This document shows, piece by piece, positions 43,874 through 52,826 of a DNA stretch of 64,000 bases. The position numbers and the translations under genes were made by a program. This DNA comes from Sandaracinaceae bacterium (GTDB lineage Bacteria; Myxococcota_A; Polyangia; Polyangiales; Houyiibacteriaceae), in NCBI GenBank assembly GCA_016706685.1, contig JADJJE010000003.1, forward strand, positions 186,001-250,000, written 5' to 3'. Every line of letters starts with the position of its first letter. Within the stretch, counting starts at the first letter, position 1. A model generated the notes under the pieces. It did no database searches, was not told where the DNA came from, and saw only the letters and a list, made by a program, of their open reading frames with translations.

Positions 43874-44731
43874 ATGGAGCTCCGCTCGTTCAGCGAGGTG
43901 ACCGCAGGCTATGACGTGATCTTCTTCGACTCCTATGGGGTGCTGAAGAACTCGGGGGGCGTGCTCAAGGGCGTGCCCGATCTGCTCTTGAAGCTGGTGC
44001 GCCAGAAGAAGGACCTCTACGTCATCACCAACGACGCCTCGAAGTCGCCCGAGCGCATGGCGCAGTCGTTCTCGCACGCCATCGAGGGCGAGCTCATTCC
44101 GGCGAGCCAGATCATCAGCTCGGGCCTCTTGGCCACGGACTTCCTGGCCGCGCAGGTGGCCTCGAAGAAACCGAACGGGCGCGCCGCCTACCTGGGCAAG
44201 CCCGGCTCGGCCTACTACATCGAGAGCGCGGGGCTCGAGGCCGTGCCGCTGTCGGAGTGGGACGACGCCCACGATCCGGACGCCATCGTGCTGCTGGACG
44301 ACGAGGGCTTCGACTGGTTCCGCGACATCAATCACGCGCTCAACCTGATCCGCCGCAGCCTGGCGCCGGTGGTCATCGGCAACGCGGACCTGCTGTATCC
44401 CGTGAAGGACGGCGGTGTGGCGCTCGCGGTGGGGAGCCTCGCCAACATGCTCCAGCCCATCGCGCAGAAGAGCTTCTATCGCTTCGGCAAGCCCGACGCG
44501 ATGATGTTCGTCTATGCGCTGCAGGCCATGCGCAGCGCGCGGCCCGGCACCAAGAACCACAAGGTGCTCATGGTGGGCGACACGCTGCAGACCGACATCC
44601 TGGGCGCCCGCATGGCGGGGCTCGACACCGTGCTGGTGCTGAGCGGCAACACCATGCGCCACCAGGCGGAGATGCTCATCCAGTCCACGGGCATCGTGCC
44701 CACCTACGTCTGTCCGGACATCCTCACGTAG
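43874..44731 (+). CDS. HAD-superfamily class IIA protein
   Basis: 285 residues. The N-terminal IFFDSYGVLKNSGG corresponds to the HAD motif 1 D-x-D-G, with the second Asp replaced by Tyr (families like TIGR01459 have Trp there). VITNDASKSP is motif 2, FGKPDAMMF and MVGDTLQTDILGARMAG are motifs 3 and 4. The class II cap (between about 75 and 190) fits NagD-type proteins. The Tyr substitution suggests altered or absent phosphatase chemistry. Start at ATG 43874 with GGAAGGAAG upstream; a GTG at 43868 overlaps the TetR stop. Confidence 0.85.
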   Translation: MELRSFSEVTAGYDVIFFDSYGVLKNSGGVLKGVPDLLLKLVRQKKDLYVITNDASKSPERMAQSFSHAIEGELIPASQIISSGLLATDFLAAQVASKKPNGRAAYLGKPGSAYYIESAGLEAVPLSEWDDAHDPDAIVLLDDEGFDWFRDINHALNLIRRSLAPVVIGNADLLYPVKDGGVALAVGSLANMLQPIAQKSFYRFGKPDAMMFVYALQAMRSARPGTKNHKVLMVGDTLQTDILGARMAGLDTVLVLSGNTMRHQAEMLIQSTGIVPTYVCPDILT

Positions 44732-44747
44732 CGAAGGGAAGCAGGCC

Positions 44748-45203
44748 ATGGAGATCAACGGCGTCGCCCACCTCATGCTCACGGTGCACAGCATCGCGCG
44801 GTCGCGGCCCTTCTACGTGGCGCTGCTGGATCAGCTCGGGCTCCGGCGCGTGGTCGACTCCCCCGAGTACCTCTACTACGTGGGCGGCCGCACGGCGGTG
44901 GGCCTGCGCCCCGCATCCCCCGAGGTGGCCGCGCTGCCGGCGGGGTCGGCCGGCGCGCGCTTCGACCAGGGCCGTGTGGGCCTGCACCACGCTTGCCTGC
45001 GCGCGCGCTCGCGCGAAGACGTGGACGGAGTCCACGACGTGCTGGTGGCGATCGGCGCCAGCATCGTGCACGCCCCGCGCGACGAGCCCTGGGCTCCCGG
45101 CTACTACTCGGTGCTGTTCGAAGACCCCGACGGCATTCGCCTCGAGGTGAACTACGTGCCCGGCAAGGGGCTGCTCGAGGAGGGCGCGCAGCGCGGCGGC
45201 TGA
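44748..45203 (+). CDS. VOC family (glyoxalase/bleomycin-resistance-like) protein
   Basis: 151 residues with the vicinal-oxygen-chelate fold. Metal ligands appear as His in GVAHLMLTV, His in GLHHACLRA and Glu in IRLEVNYVP, the canonical triad. These enzymes act as lyases, isomerases or dioxygenases on small organics. It is the last gene of the operon, 16 bp after the HAD gene. The substrate is unknown. Confidence 0.88.
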   Translation: MEINGVAHLMLTVHSIARSRPFYVALLDQLGLRRVVDSPEYLYYVGGRTAVGLRPASPEVAALPAGSAGARFDQGRVGLHHACLRARSREDVDGVHDVLVAIGASIVHAPRDEPWAPGYYSVLFEDPDGIRLEVNYVPGKGLLEEGAQRGG

Positions 45204-45283
45204 GCCCGGGCTACCTCCAGCGGGCCTAGAAAGGCGTCAGACATGCGGTCCGGCGACCGGGGTCGTGGTAAAGATCGGGCTGC

Positions 45284-47026
45284 GTGAGTAGCGTCACACC
45301 GCCGAAGCCGAAGACCCCCTGGCGACCGGGCGCTGCCGGGCCTCCGCCCGTGGGGACCGTCGTGGCGGGCAAGTACGAGATCGAGGCGCTGATCGGACAG
45401 GGCGGCATGGGCGCCGTGTACCGCGCGCAGCACACCCTCACGCACCGGCGCGTGGCGCTCAAGTGGCTGCTGGCCGACGACGCCGCCATGCGCATGCGGT
45501 TCGTGCGCGAGGCCCGCGCCATGGGGGCGCTCGAGCACCCGAACGTGGTGGGCATCCTCGACATCGGCGAGGAAGACGGCGCCGTGTACCTGGTGATGGA
45601 GTACGTGGAGGGCGAAAGCCTGCGCGAGCACCTCGACCGCCGACCCGTGTCGCCCATGCGCGCGGTGCGGCTCTTGATGCCGGCGCTCGAGGGCATCGCC
45701 GCGGCGCACCAAGCGGGCATCGTGCACCGCGACCTCAAGCCCGCGAACCTGTTCGTGTGCCTGGACCGCGACGGCACCGCCTACGGCACCAAGGTGTTGG
45801 ACTTCGGGGTGGCGCTCTCGCTGCGGCAGTCGGACGGGACGATGGGGCTCACGCAGAGCGGCGCCGTGGTGGGCACGCCCCGCTACATGGCGCCCGAGCA
45901 GATCCGCGGCCACAAGGTGGACGCGCGCACGGACCAGTTCGCCATGGGCCTGATCCTCTACGAGATGCTGACCGGCCGGCTGCCCTATGACGCGGCCGTG
46001 TACGAGGCGCTGGTGGTGGAGATCGCCACGGTGCCCCCGCTGTCGCCGCGCGTCTTCGTGCCAGACCTGCCCGAGGGGCTACCGGAGGTGGTGCTGAAGG
46101 CGCTGGCCAAGTCGCCCGACGACCGCTTCCCGGACATCGGCGCGCTGGCGGTGGCGCTCGAGCCGTTTGGCGATGGGGTGGTGTTCTCGCCGCCGCGCCA
46201 GGCGCACGCACGGCGCTCGATGCTCGGCGAGGACCTCATGGAGCTGGCGATAGCGAGCGCGGGGCTCACGCCGAGTCACCCGGGGCCTGCGGCGCAGGTG
46301 GATCTGGGGCCTCCGACCAGGCGCTTCGGTGCGGCGGCGGAGCACACCCCCACCAGCGCCGCGGGGCGCGCGCGGGCGGCCGCCGTGCGGGCCTCGGCCA
46401 CCACACTGGACGCGCCCGACTCCGAGCGCGAGCAGGCCACACGGCAGGCCGGGCTGCGGGCACGCCAGGCCGTCCTGGAGAAGTCGGGAGAGCGAACGCG
46501 CGCGTCCCTCACTGATGCTGCGGCGCCGGCTTCGGTGGCCAAGGCTTCGCGACGGCCATGGGTGTTGGTGTTCTTGCTGCTCGCCGCAGGGCTGCTGGGT
46601 GGCGCGTGGTCCCTGCGCAACGGGCCGACGCCAGAGGCTCCCCCCGCAGCGGCGCCCACGTCCGTCACCGAGCCCAGCTCGGCGCCGGCGAGCGCTGCTG
46701 CCGCGCAGGGCACCACGGTGAACCCTCCGGCGACGGAAGAGGCAGCGGTCGATGAGGCGCGCACGGCAGGCGTCCGCAACGCCGACAGCCCTGCTGGTGG
46801 CGCACCGGCGGACCCCACGCCCACAGCACCCGGCGCCGCGAGTCGTGCCGAAAGCGTCCCCGCAGAGGCGCCAAGCCCAGAGGGCGCAGCCCCCGCTCCG
46901 GCCGACACGGCGCCGGGACGCGGCCGCCGGCGCCTGGTGGAAGGCAGCGCCACCATGGACACCGCCACGAGCCCCTCCATGAGCGCCATGGGCCGCTCGG
47001 GCGCCTTCTCGGTGGAGGACTTCTGA
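45284..47026 (+). CDS. Hanks-type serine/threonine protein kinase, membrane anchored
   Basis: 580 residues from GTG 45284; no good ribosome-binding site is visible. The kinase domain has IGQGGMGAVYRA (about residue 37), VALKWLL, HRDLKPANLF (about 148), DFGVAL (about 174) and APEQIRG. A transmembrane helix lies at about 424-446 (PWVLVFLLLAAGLLGGAWSL), followed by a Pro/Ala/Thr-rich extracytoplasmic tail. It resembles the kinase at 520 in layout. The stop overlaps the next ATG by one base. Confidence 0.93.
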   Translation: MSSVTPPKPKTPWRPGAAGPPPVGTVVAGKYEIEALIGQGGMGAVYRAQHTLTHRRVALKWLLADDAAMRMRFVREARAMGALEHPNVVGILDIGEEDGAVYLVMEYVEGESLREHLDRRPVSPMRAVRLLMPALEGIAAAHQAGIVHRDLKPANLFVCLDRDGTAYGTKVLDFGVALSLRQSDGTMGLTQSGAVVGTPRYMAPEQIRGHKVDARTDQFAMGLILYEMLTGRLPYDAAVYEALVVEIATVPPLSPRVFVPDLPEGLPEVVLKALAKSPDDRFPDIGALAVALEPFGDGVVFSPPRQAHARRSMLGEDLMELAIASAGLTPSHPGPAAQVDLGPPTRRFGAAAEHTPTSAAGRARAAAVRASATTLDAPDSEREQATRQAGLRARQAVLEKSGERTRASLTDAAAPASVAKASRRPWVLVFLLLAAGLLGGAWSLRNGPTPEAPPAAAPTSVTEPSSAPASAAAAQGTTVNPPATEEAAVDEARTAGVRNADSPAGGAPADPTPTAPGAASRAESVPAEAPSPEGAAPAPADTAPGRGRRRLVEGSATMDTATSPSMSAMGRSGAFSVEDF

Positions 47027-48051
47027 TGCCCCGTGCACTGCCCACGCTCCTGCTCGTCACCGGCCTGCTCATCGGGAGCCGCACGCACCGGGTGCAGGCC
47101 CAGGAGCCAGTCGAGGAGCCACCCCCGGCGGAGTACATGGCGCTCATCCAGGAGGCCGTGACCGCGTCCGCCGCAGAGCGCTGGCTCGAAGCCCGCAGCC
47201 TGTTTCGCGAGGCTCAGCGCGTGTACCCGAACGCACGCGCGCTGCGCGGCATCGGCATGACGTCGTTCGAGCTGAGCGACTACACGGGGGCCTATCTGGC
47301 CCTCACGGCGGCGTTGGCCGAGACTCGCCGCTCGCTCGACTTCGAGCAGCGCGCGCAGGTGGAGGCGCTGCTCGGTCGCGTGAGAGAGCTCATCGGGCGC
47401 TACACGGTGGCTCACTTGGGCGACGCGCCAGTGGTGACGGTGGACGCCGTGCGTCAGGAGATCCAAGCCGAGGGCTACGTGCTGATGACCAGCGGCGAGC
47501 ACCGGGTGGCGGTGACGCTGGCAGACGGGCGACGCGTCACGGGGAGCTGGATCGTGCGCGGCGGCGAGGTCGGTCCGCTGCCCATCGAGCTGCCCTCGGC
47601 GGACCTCGCACCCGAGGCCGTGGCCGAGGCCGCGACGGAGCTCCACGTCCCGGCGTCACCGGTGGTGCAGGAGCCGGCGCGTGACACGCGGCCACTCCGC
47701 CTCGCGGGCTGGGTGAGCATCAGCAGCGGCGTGGCGCTGCTGGCCGTGGGGACAGGCCTGACGACGGCTGGTCGCACGGACAAGGCGTACCTCGAGGGCG
47801 CCGACCCCGGCACCGTGTGGGACGAGGTGGAGCACCTCCACCAGCGCTCACCGCGCTTCGTCCGCGGCGGCAGCGCCTTGATCGGGCTGGGTGGGGCTGC
47901 GGCCATCGCGGGCCTCGGGCTGATGCTGCGCGCGCGCGGCGGCGGGGCGGATCTGGACAGCGACGACCCGAACGAGCGAGCGGCCGCGGGTCGACCGAGC
48001 GTGCACGCGCGAGTCGCCCCACGGGGTGCCCAGCTGGAGGTGGTGTGGTGA
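47026..48051 (+). CDS. Secreted TPR-type protein with two C-terminal membrane segments
   Basis: 341 residues. A signal peptide, then TPR-like helices (AERWLEARSLFREAQRVYPN, ALRGIGMTSFELSDYTGAYL), then a beta-rich PEGA-like segment (YVLMTSGEHRVAVTLADG), and two hydrophobic segments near 230-250 and 285-310. The likely role is a periplasmic sensor or scaffold for the upstream kinase, inferred from context. ATG overlaps the kinase stop. Matches the partial gene at the left edge in its C-terminal design. Confidence 0.8.
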   Translation: MPRALPTLLLVTGLLIGSRTHRVQAQEPVEEPPPAEYMALIQEAVTASAAERWLEARSLFREAQRVYPNARALRGIGMTSFELSDYTGAYLALTAALAETRRSLDFEQRAQVEALLGRVRELIGRYTVAHLGDAPVVTVDAVRQEIQAEGYVLMTSGEHRVAVTLADGRRVTGSWIVRGGEVGPLPIELPSADLAPEAVAEAATELHVPASPVVQEPARDTRPLRLAGWVSISSGVALLAVGTGLTTAGRTDKAYLEGADPGTVWDEVEHLHQRSPRFVRGGSALIGLGGAAAIAGLGLMLRARGGGADLDSDDPNERAAAGRPSVHARVAPRGAQLEVVW

Positions 48052-48830
48052 GGCTCTCCGTTCGTTGTCGTCAGCCGCTCGTTCCCGCGGCGGCCCTTGG
48101 GCTGCTCGCCACGTTCACGCTGCTCTCCAGCTGCAGCGCCGACCTCCCCGACGGGGTGTTCCAGTGCACGAACGACGACGGCTGCCCCGTCGGCTGGCGC
48201 TGCTTCTCCAACAGTCGCTGCTACTCGCCGAGCGTCACGGGGCTCCCGGTCTATGGACTGTGCGACGTGGACGAGGACTGCCTGAGCGGCTCGTGCGTGC
48301 GCGCATACGATGAGGAGGCCCCCCTCGGGCAGTGCTCGGAGTCCTGCGTCGTCGACACCGATTGCCCCACCGTGACGATCCCGGAAGGCGACGTGAGTGG
48401 CGTGTGCGCCCGGGACGTAGGTTGCCTCGCCGCCTGCACCACGCGGGACGACTGCTTCGACCCCGAGGCCCAGAGCTGCGTGGTGGCCCCCATGACGGCG
48501 GGCCGCCACGTCTGCGTGGAGTTCGTGTCGACGGAATTCACGGGGCGCACACCTTGCACCGTCCCCGGGAATTGCCCCGCTGGGGCGCTGTGCTTGCGCG
48601 CGCCGGCGCTCGACACCCTGGGTGTGTGTGTGTGGCCGTGCTCGCCGGGGGGCCCATGCCCGCCGGGTGCGTCGTGCGAAGAGCTCCCGGACAACGTCGC
48701 CGCCGGGAACCCGATGCACGTCTGTTTGGCGACCTGTGTCGATGTCCCAAACAGCTGTGAGACCAGCATGCTCTCGTGCGAGCCCTTCGGGAGCGGCACA
48801 CGACACTGTGTGCCCAACGGCTGGCAGTAG
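48048..48830 (+). CDS. Cys-rich lipoprotein
   Basis: 260 residues from GTG 48048, which overlaps the previous stop by four bases. Lipobox LSSC. The mature chain has about 24 cysteines in short CxxDxDC/CxxGxxC blocks (CTNDDGCPVGWRCF, CDVDEDCLSGSC). No catalytic domain. It is the third gene of the kinase module, as the Cys-containing lipoprotein at 2193 is of the first one. Confidence 0.8.
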   Translation: MRLSVRCRQPLVPAAALGLLATFTLLSSCSADLPDGVFQCTNDDGCPVGWRCFSNSRCYSPSVTGLPVYGLCDVDEDCLSGSCVRAYDEEAPLGQCSESCVVDTDCPTVTIPEGDVSGVCARDVGCLAACTTRDDCFDPEAQSCVVAPMTAGRHVCVEFVSTEFTGRTPCTVPGNCPAGALCLRAPALDTLGVCVWPCSPGGPCPPGASCEELPDNVAAGNPMHVCLATCVDVPNSCETSMLSCEPFGSGTRHCVPNGWQ

Positions 48831-48843
48831 CCGCGTCGGGCCG

Positions 48844-49497
48844 CTACGTGCGCGGCAAGAAGACGGGCGCCTCCATGGTGCTCTCGAAGTGCCGCTGGGC
48901 CACCGCCGGCCCCGGTGTGCGCCGTGCGCCGGCGAGCCCCATGAACGGCGGGTGACTCGACTCGAAGCGTGAGAGCGAGACGCTGGCCGGGGACACACTG
49001 GCTTTGAAGGACGCGCGGAAGCGACAGCGCGTCGCGCCGTCGTGAGCCTGCAGCGTGGCGGTGCTGCTGCGCAGCGTGTGCGTGGGCCCGAACGCCTTCA
49101 TGCGCAGCGCGAGCGACGTGCCGTCTTCGCCGTCCACGGTCACCTCGTCGCCGCGGCGCTCGAAGCGGGCGAGTGTCTTCGGGAGCTTCCAGATCTCGCG
49201 CCCGGCGTGCAGCGTGGTCTCCTCGTTCACGTACATGACCGACACGTACCAGCCCTTCGCCTTCGGCCCGCAGCGGCGGTCGCGCACGAACGCGGGCATC
49301 CAGATCAGCTCGTCGTACCGCAGCGGCGAAGGCGCCTCGTACACCACATAGCTGAGCAGCCCCAGTGTGTACGGCCCACGATGCACCACCTCGAGGCCCT
49401 CGGGCAGCTGCAGGTCGGCCACGCGCACCACGTAGGGCGCCACGAAGGCGTGACCGTGGGTGAACCACGGCGCGGGGGGATAGCTCACGGGAGACAT
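48844..49497 (-). CDS. Acetoacetate decarboxylase family protein
   Basis: 217 residues from ATG 49497. The core RYDELIWMPAFVR, GWYVSVMYVNEETTLHAGRE and IWKLPKTLARFE matches the acetoacetate decarboxylase family; the lysine in LPKT aligns with the Schiff-base lysine of the decarboxylase. Many homologues are not true decarboxylases. The start overlaps the upstream lipoprotein gene by 13 bp, so the two are probably co-transcribed. Confidence 0.82.
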   Translation of the reverse strand: MSPVSYPPAPWFTHGHAFVAPYVVRVADLQLPEGLEVVHRGPYTLGLLSYVVYEAPSPLRYDELIWMPAFVRDRRCGPKAKGWYVSVMYVNEETTLHAGREIWKLPKTLARFERRGDEVTVDGEDGTSLALRMKAFGPTHTLRSSTATLQAHDGATRCRFRASFKASVSPASVSLSRFESSHPPFMGLAGARRTPGPAVAQRHFESTMEAPVFLPRT

Positions 49498-49883
49498 ACG
49501 GACATCACCTCTTCTTCGCCGTCTACCTCGGTGCAGCGCAGGCCCACGAAGCAGTCCTCGGCCACGGCGCACGTCGCGAAGCACAGCGGCGTCTCGCTCG
49601 CGTCTCCTTCGAGGACCAGGCACACGCTGTCGCCGGGGCACGTGACGTCACCGCCGCAGCGCAGCGTGCACTGGCGGCCTTCGCCCTCGCTGCCGTCGGA
49701 GCGCGTGAAGCGCAGCGCATAGCAACCGTCCGAAGGCGGCGCACACTCTTCACCGCCCGAGCAGCGCGTGAACGGCGGGCCTTCCACCACGCAGCCCGGC
49801 ATGCTCAGCGCGGCTGCGATCGGCGCCAAGGCGGCGAGCACGCGCGAGGCGAAGGAGACGAGCCAGGGCGAGGACCAGCGCAT
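49485..49883 (-). CDS. Small Cys-rich lipoprotein
   Basis: 132 residues from ATG 49883. Signal peptide with lipobox MPGC, then about ten Cys in short blocks such as GGEECAPPSDGCYALRF and CTLRCGGDVTCPGDSVC. Same Cys-rich style as other lipoproteins here. Function unknown. The end of this gene overlaps the start of the decarboxylase-family gene. Confidence 0.72.
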   Translation of the reverse strand: MRWSSPWLVSFASRVLAALAPIAAALSMPGCVVEGPPFTRCSGGEECAPPSDGCYALRFTRSDGSEGEGRQCTLRCGGDVTCPGDSVCLVLEGDASETPLCFATCAVAEDCFVGLRCTEVDGEEEVMSVCLP

Positions 49884-49987
49884 GGGCGGCGAGGGTACCC
49901 ACAACGCAGCGTGCGACGCTAGACTCACGTCCGGCGTTCCACCGATGGCCACGATCCGACCATGTCACACGGCGACGCGTACGATCA

Positions 49988-50521
49988 GTGAACCGCATCT
50001 CCATCGTCGGCAACAGCGGTAGCGGCAAGTCCACGATGGCCCGTGCGCTCGGTGCACGCCTCGGCGTTCCCGTGCTGGAGCTCGACTCGGTGTTTCACCA
50101 GGCGGAGTGGACGCCACTGCTCACGGTCGACTTCCAGGTTCGCGTGGGTGAGTTCATGAGCACCCAGCCGCGCTTCATCGTGGACGGCAACTACCCCGCG
50201 GTGCTGCCCGATGTGTGGGCCGCCGCGGACACCGTGATCTGGTTGTCGCCGAGCCGCGCCGAGAACATGCGCGCCATTCTCGGGCGCACCCTCCGCCGCG
50301 CTCTCACGCGCGAGGTGCTCTGGAACGGCAACCGCGAGCCGCTCAGCAACTTGTGGCGCCTCGATGATCCCGAGGCATCGGTGATCGCCTGGGCCTGGAC
50401 TCACTACGGCGTCTACCAGGAGCGCTACGCAGCCGCGATGCACGACCCGGCCAACGCTCACCTGCGCTTCATTCGCCTCGAGTCGCGGCGCGCCGCGAGC
50501 CAGTGGCTCGAAAGCCTCTGA
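49988..50521 (+). CDS. P-loop adenylate-kinase-like protein
   Basis: 177 residues from GTG 49988. Walker A GNSGSGKST (about residue 8) and an adenylate-kinase-like fold as in the FlaR/topology modulation family. Usual members have about 170-180 residues. Activity on a specific nucleotide cannot be told. Stands alone with a 104-bp gap to the gene on the other side. Confidence 0.78.
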   Translation: MNRISIVGNSGSGKSTMARALGARLGVPVLELDSVFHQAEWTPLLTVDFQVRVGEFMSTQPRFIVDGNYPAVLPDVWAAADTVIWLSPSRAENMRAILGRTLRRALTREVLWNGNREPLSNLWRLDDPEASVIAWAWTHYGVYQERYAAAMHDPANAHLRFIRLESRRAASQWLESL

Positions 50522-50652
50522 TTCGTTCACGCTCGGCGTCACCCCGTGGCACACCATGTGCCTCAAATTCACGGTTCAAACTCAGTTACCGGCCGCATAG
50601 CCGAAATTACACGCAAATCCGGTTTGGCACGCTCGGTGCTCTAGGCGAGGGC

Positions 50653-51534
50653 ATGACTAACCAACACCGACCTTCTCTCTGGCTCTCCTCCTTCCTCTGC
50701 CTCACGGCCGCACTGACGGGCTGCGGGCTCGATAACTCGAACGCTCACTTCTCCGTCGAAACGGCGCTGGTGGAGGTGGGCAGGACTCACGATGTGGTGC
50801 TCAGCGACGTGGTGGATCTGAGCCTGCTGCACGTGCGCGGGTCGAACGACAACATCGGCTTCTCGGTCATGACGGTGCCGGGCTTTCTGTTCGGCGAGCG
50901 GCAGGTCGTGCGGGTCCACGCCATGGCGCAGGGCGAAGCGACGCTCGAGTTGCTCGACGACGACAGGGTGCTCGACACCATCACCGTCGAGGCCGGCACC
51001 GTTCATCGCATCGACGTGGAGGCGAACGACGACCGCTATGGGGAAGAGTTCGCGGGAGAATACGGCTTGCTCGTGGGCCAAGACACACTGCTGCGCTTCG
51101 TGGCTCGTGACGCGCTCGGTCGGACCTTCGACGACTTCGCGACGCGTTCCATCGTGGAGCACCCGGGCTTCGAGCTGATCATCGGCTGGAGCGACACCTA
51201 CATCTTCCGCGCCGCGGCCGACGGCACGCACACGCTCACCCTCGAGTCGGACAGCGGGCCAAACTTCGAGGTGGACGTGACCGCGGTGCTCCCCGCCGAC
51301 GTGAGCGAGCTGCGGATCAACGTGGCGGAGGAGAACCGAGGCACGTGCGTGGCGGTGTCGGGCCGGACCGACGCGGGGCTGCCCATCCTCGGCATCGAGC
51401 CTGCTTTCCAGGTGGATGGTGAGACCAGCGACATCCCCACGGAGCTCGGCGTGTTCTGCTTCGAGGACGAGCCGGCGCGCGGCACCGAGGTGACGGCCAT
51501 CTGGCACGAGCTGAGCGTCACGCACACGTTCTGA
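50653..51534 (+). CDS. Lipoprotein of unknown function
   Basis: 293 residues from ATG 50653 preceded by AGGCGAGGGC. Lipobox LTGC. The mature protein is predicted as several beta-sandwich domains with alternating hydrophobic strands, without a known motif. Two Cys occur near the C-terminus (RGTCVAVSG and VFCFEDE) and may form a disulphide. Role unknown. Confidence 0.75.
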   Translation: MTNQHRPSLWLSSFLCLTAALTGCGLDNSNAHFSVETALVEVGRTHDVVLSDVVDLSLLHVRGSNDNIGFSVMTVPGFLFGERQVVRVHAMAQGEATLELLDDDRVLDTITVEAGTVHRIDVEANDDRYGEEFAGEYGLLVGQDTLLRFVARDALGRTFDDFATRSIVEHPGFELIIGWSDTYIFRAAADGTHTLTLESDSGPNFEVDVTAVLPADVSELRINVAEENRGTCVAVSGRTDAGLPILGIEPAFQVDGETSDIPTELGVFCFEDEPARGTEVTAIWHELSVTHTF

Positions 51535-51581
51535 GGCACGGTGCTGGCCGGGACCCTGCGCGTCCGGTAGATCGGGCGCCT

Positions 51582-52780
51582 ATGGACCCCGTCGCCACGC
51601 CGAAGCCCGACCCCGTGCACGTGCTCGAGACCACCCTGCGCCCCCCGTGCGTGATGACGCGGGGCGCGGGGGACTTGCTGTTCGATGAAGACGGCAAGCG
51701 CTACCTCGACTTCGTGCAGGGCTGGGCGGTCAACTCGCTGGGCCACGCGCCCCCGAGGTGGCACGCGCGCTCACGGAGCAGGCCGGCCAGCTGGTGCATG
51801 GGAGCGCGGGCTTCTTCAACACCCCGCAGGTGCGGCTCTGCAGCACGCTCGCGCACGAGAGCGGGCTCGGGCGCGTGTTCTTGTGCAGCACCGGCGCCGA
51901 GGCCAACGAGAGCGCCATCAAGCTGGCGCGCAAGTGGGGGCAGCTCACGCGCGGCGGCGCCTGGGAGATCGTGACCACCACCGACGCGTTCCACGGGCGC
52001 ACGCTGGCCACCATGAGCGCCAGCGGCAAGGCCACCTTCGCGCCGCTCTTCGAGCCCAAGGTGCAGGGCTTCCGCAAGGTGCCCTTCGGCGACGCGGACG
52101 CCATCGAGGCGGTGCTGGACGACCACGTGGCCGCCGTGCTGGTGGAGCCCATCCAGGGCGAGGCCGGCGTGGTGATGCCGCCTCCGGGCTACCTCCGGCG
52201 CCTGCGCGAGCTCACCGCGGCGCGCGGCGTGCTGCTGATGTTCGACGAGGTGCAGACGGGCATCGGTCGCACCGGCAAGCTCTTCGCGTTCCAACACGAA
52301 GACGCGCGCCCCGACGTGCTCACGCTGGGGAAGGGCCTGGGCGCCGGCGTGCCGCTCGCCGCCATGCTGTGCGACGCGCGGTATGCGTGCTTCCAGCCCG
52401 GCGACCAGGGGGGCACCTACTCCGGCAACGCGCTCACCGCCGCAGTGGGCCAGGCGGTGATGGACGCCGTGATGGCGCCGGGGTTTCTCCCGCACGTGAA
52501 CGCCATGTCCGCCAAGCTGCGCTCTGTGCTCGAAGCGCTGATCCCACGCGGGCTCGTGTCCACGGTGCGCGGCCAGGGCCTCTTGGTGGCCGCCGAGCTG
52601 CCGGGACCGACCGCGAGCGAGGTGGTGCGGCTGGCGATGGCGGACGGGCTCCTGCTGAACGCGCCGCGCCCGAACCTGCTGCGCTTCATGCCCGCGCTCA
52701 ACGTGCAGGCCGCGTCCATCGACGAGCTGGCTTCACTGCTGCCGCGCGTGCTGGAGGCGGCCGCCGCCTCGAGTCGCTGA
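51582..52780 (+). pseudogene. argD: Acetylornithine aminotransferase-like gene with one frameshift
   Basis: Two frames join into a class III aminotransferase of about 399 residues. The first (ATG 51582) ends its homology at AVNSLGHAPP; the second goes on with EVARALTEQAGQL. The switch is in a run of five C (51750-51754) where six would keep the frame. The PLP-binding lysine is in TLGKGLGAG and the aspartate block is FDEVQTGIGRTG; EPIQGEAGV is present. All other parts are intact. As argD-type enzymes are often essential for arginine synthesis, a sequencing error is as likely as a real mutation. It could also be another class III aminotransferase. Confidence 0.85.
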
Positions 52781-52826
52781 GCCGCGCATCCGCCGGCGCG
52801 CCTCCCGAGCGGCGATGGGGCGCCTC

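Noticed and set aside
50625..50640. Sigma-54-like element (TGGCAC then TGCT, GG and GC 10 bp apart) before the lipoprotein gene at 50653
   Set aside because: The spacing is right, but it would place the transcription start about two bases before the ATG and leave out the ribosome-binding site, so I do not count it as a promoter.
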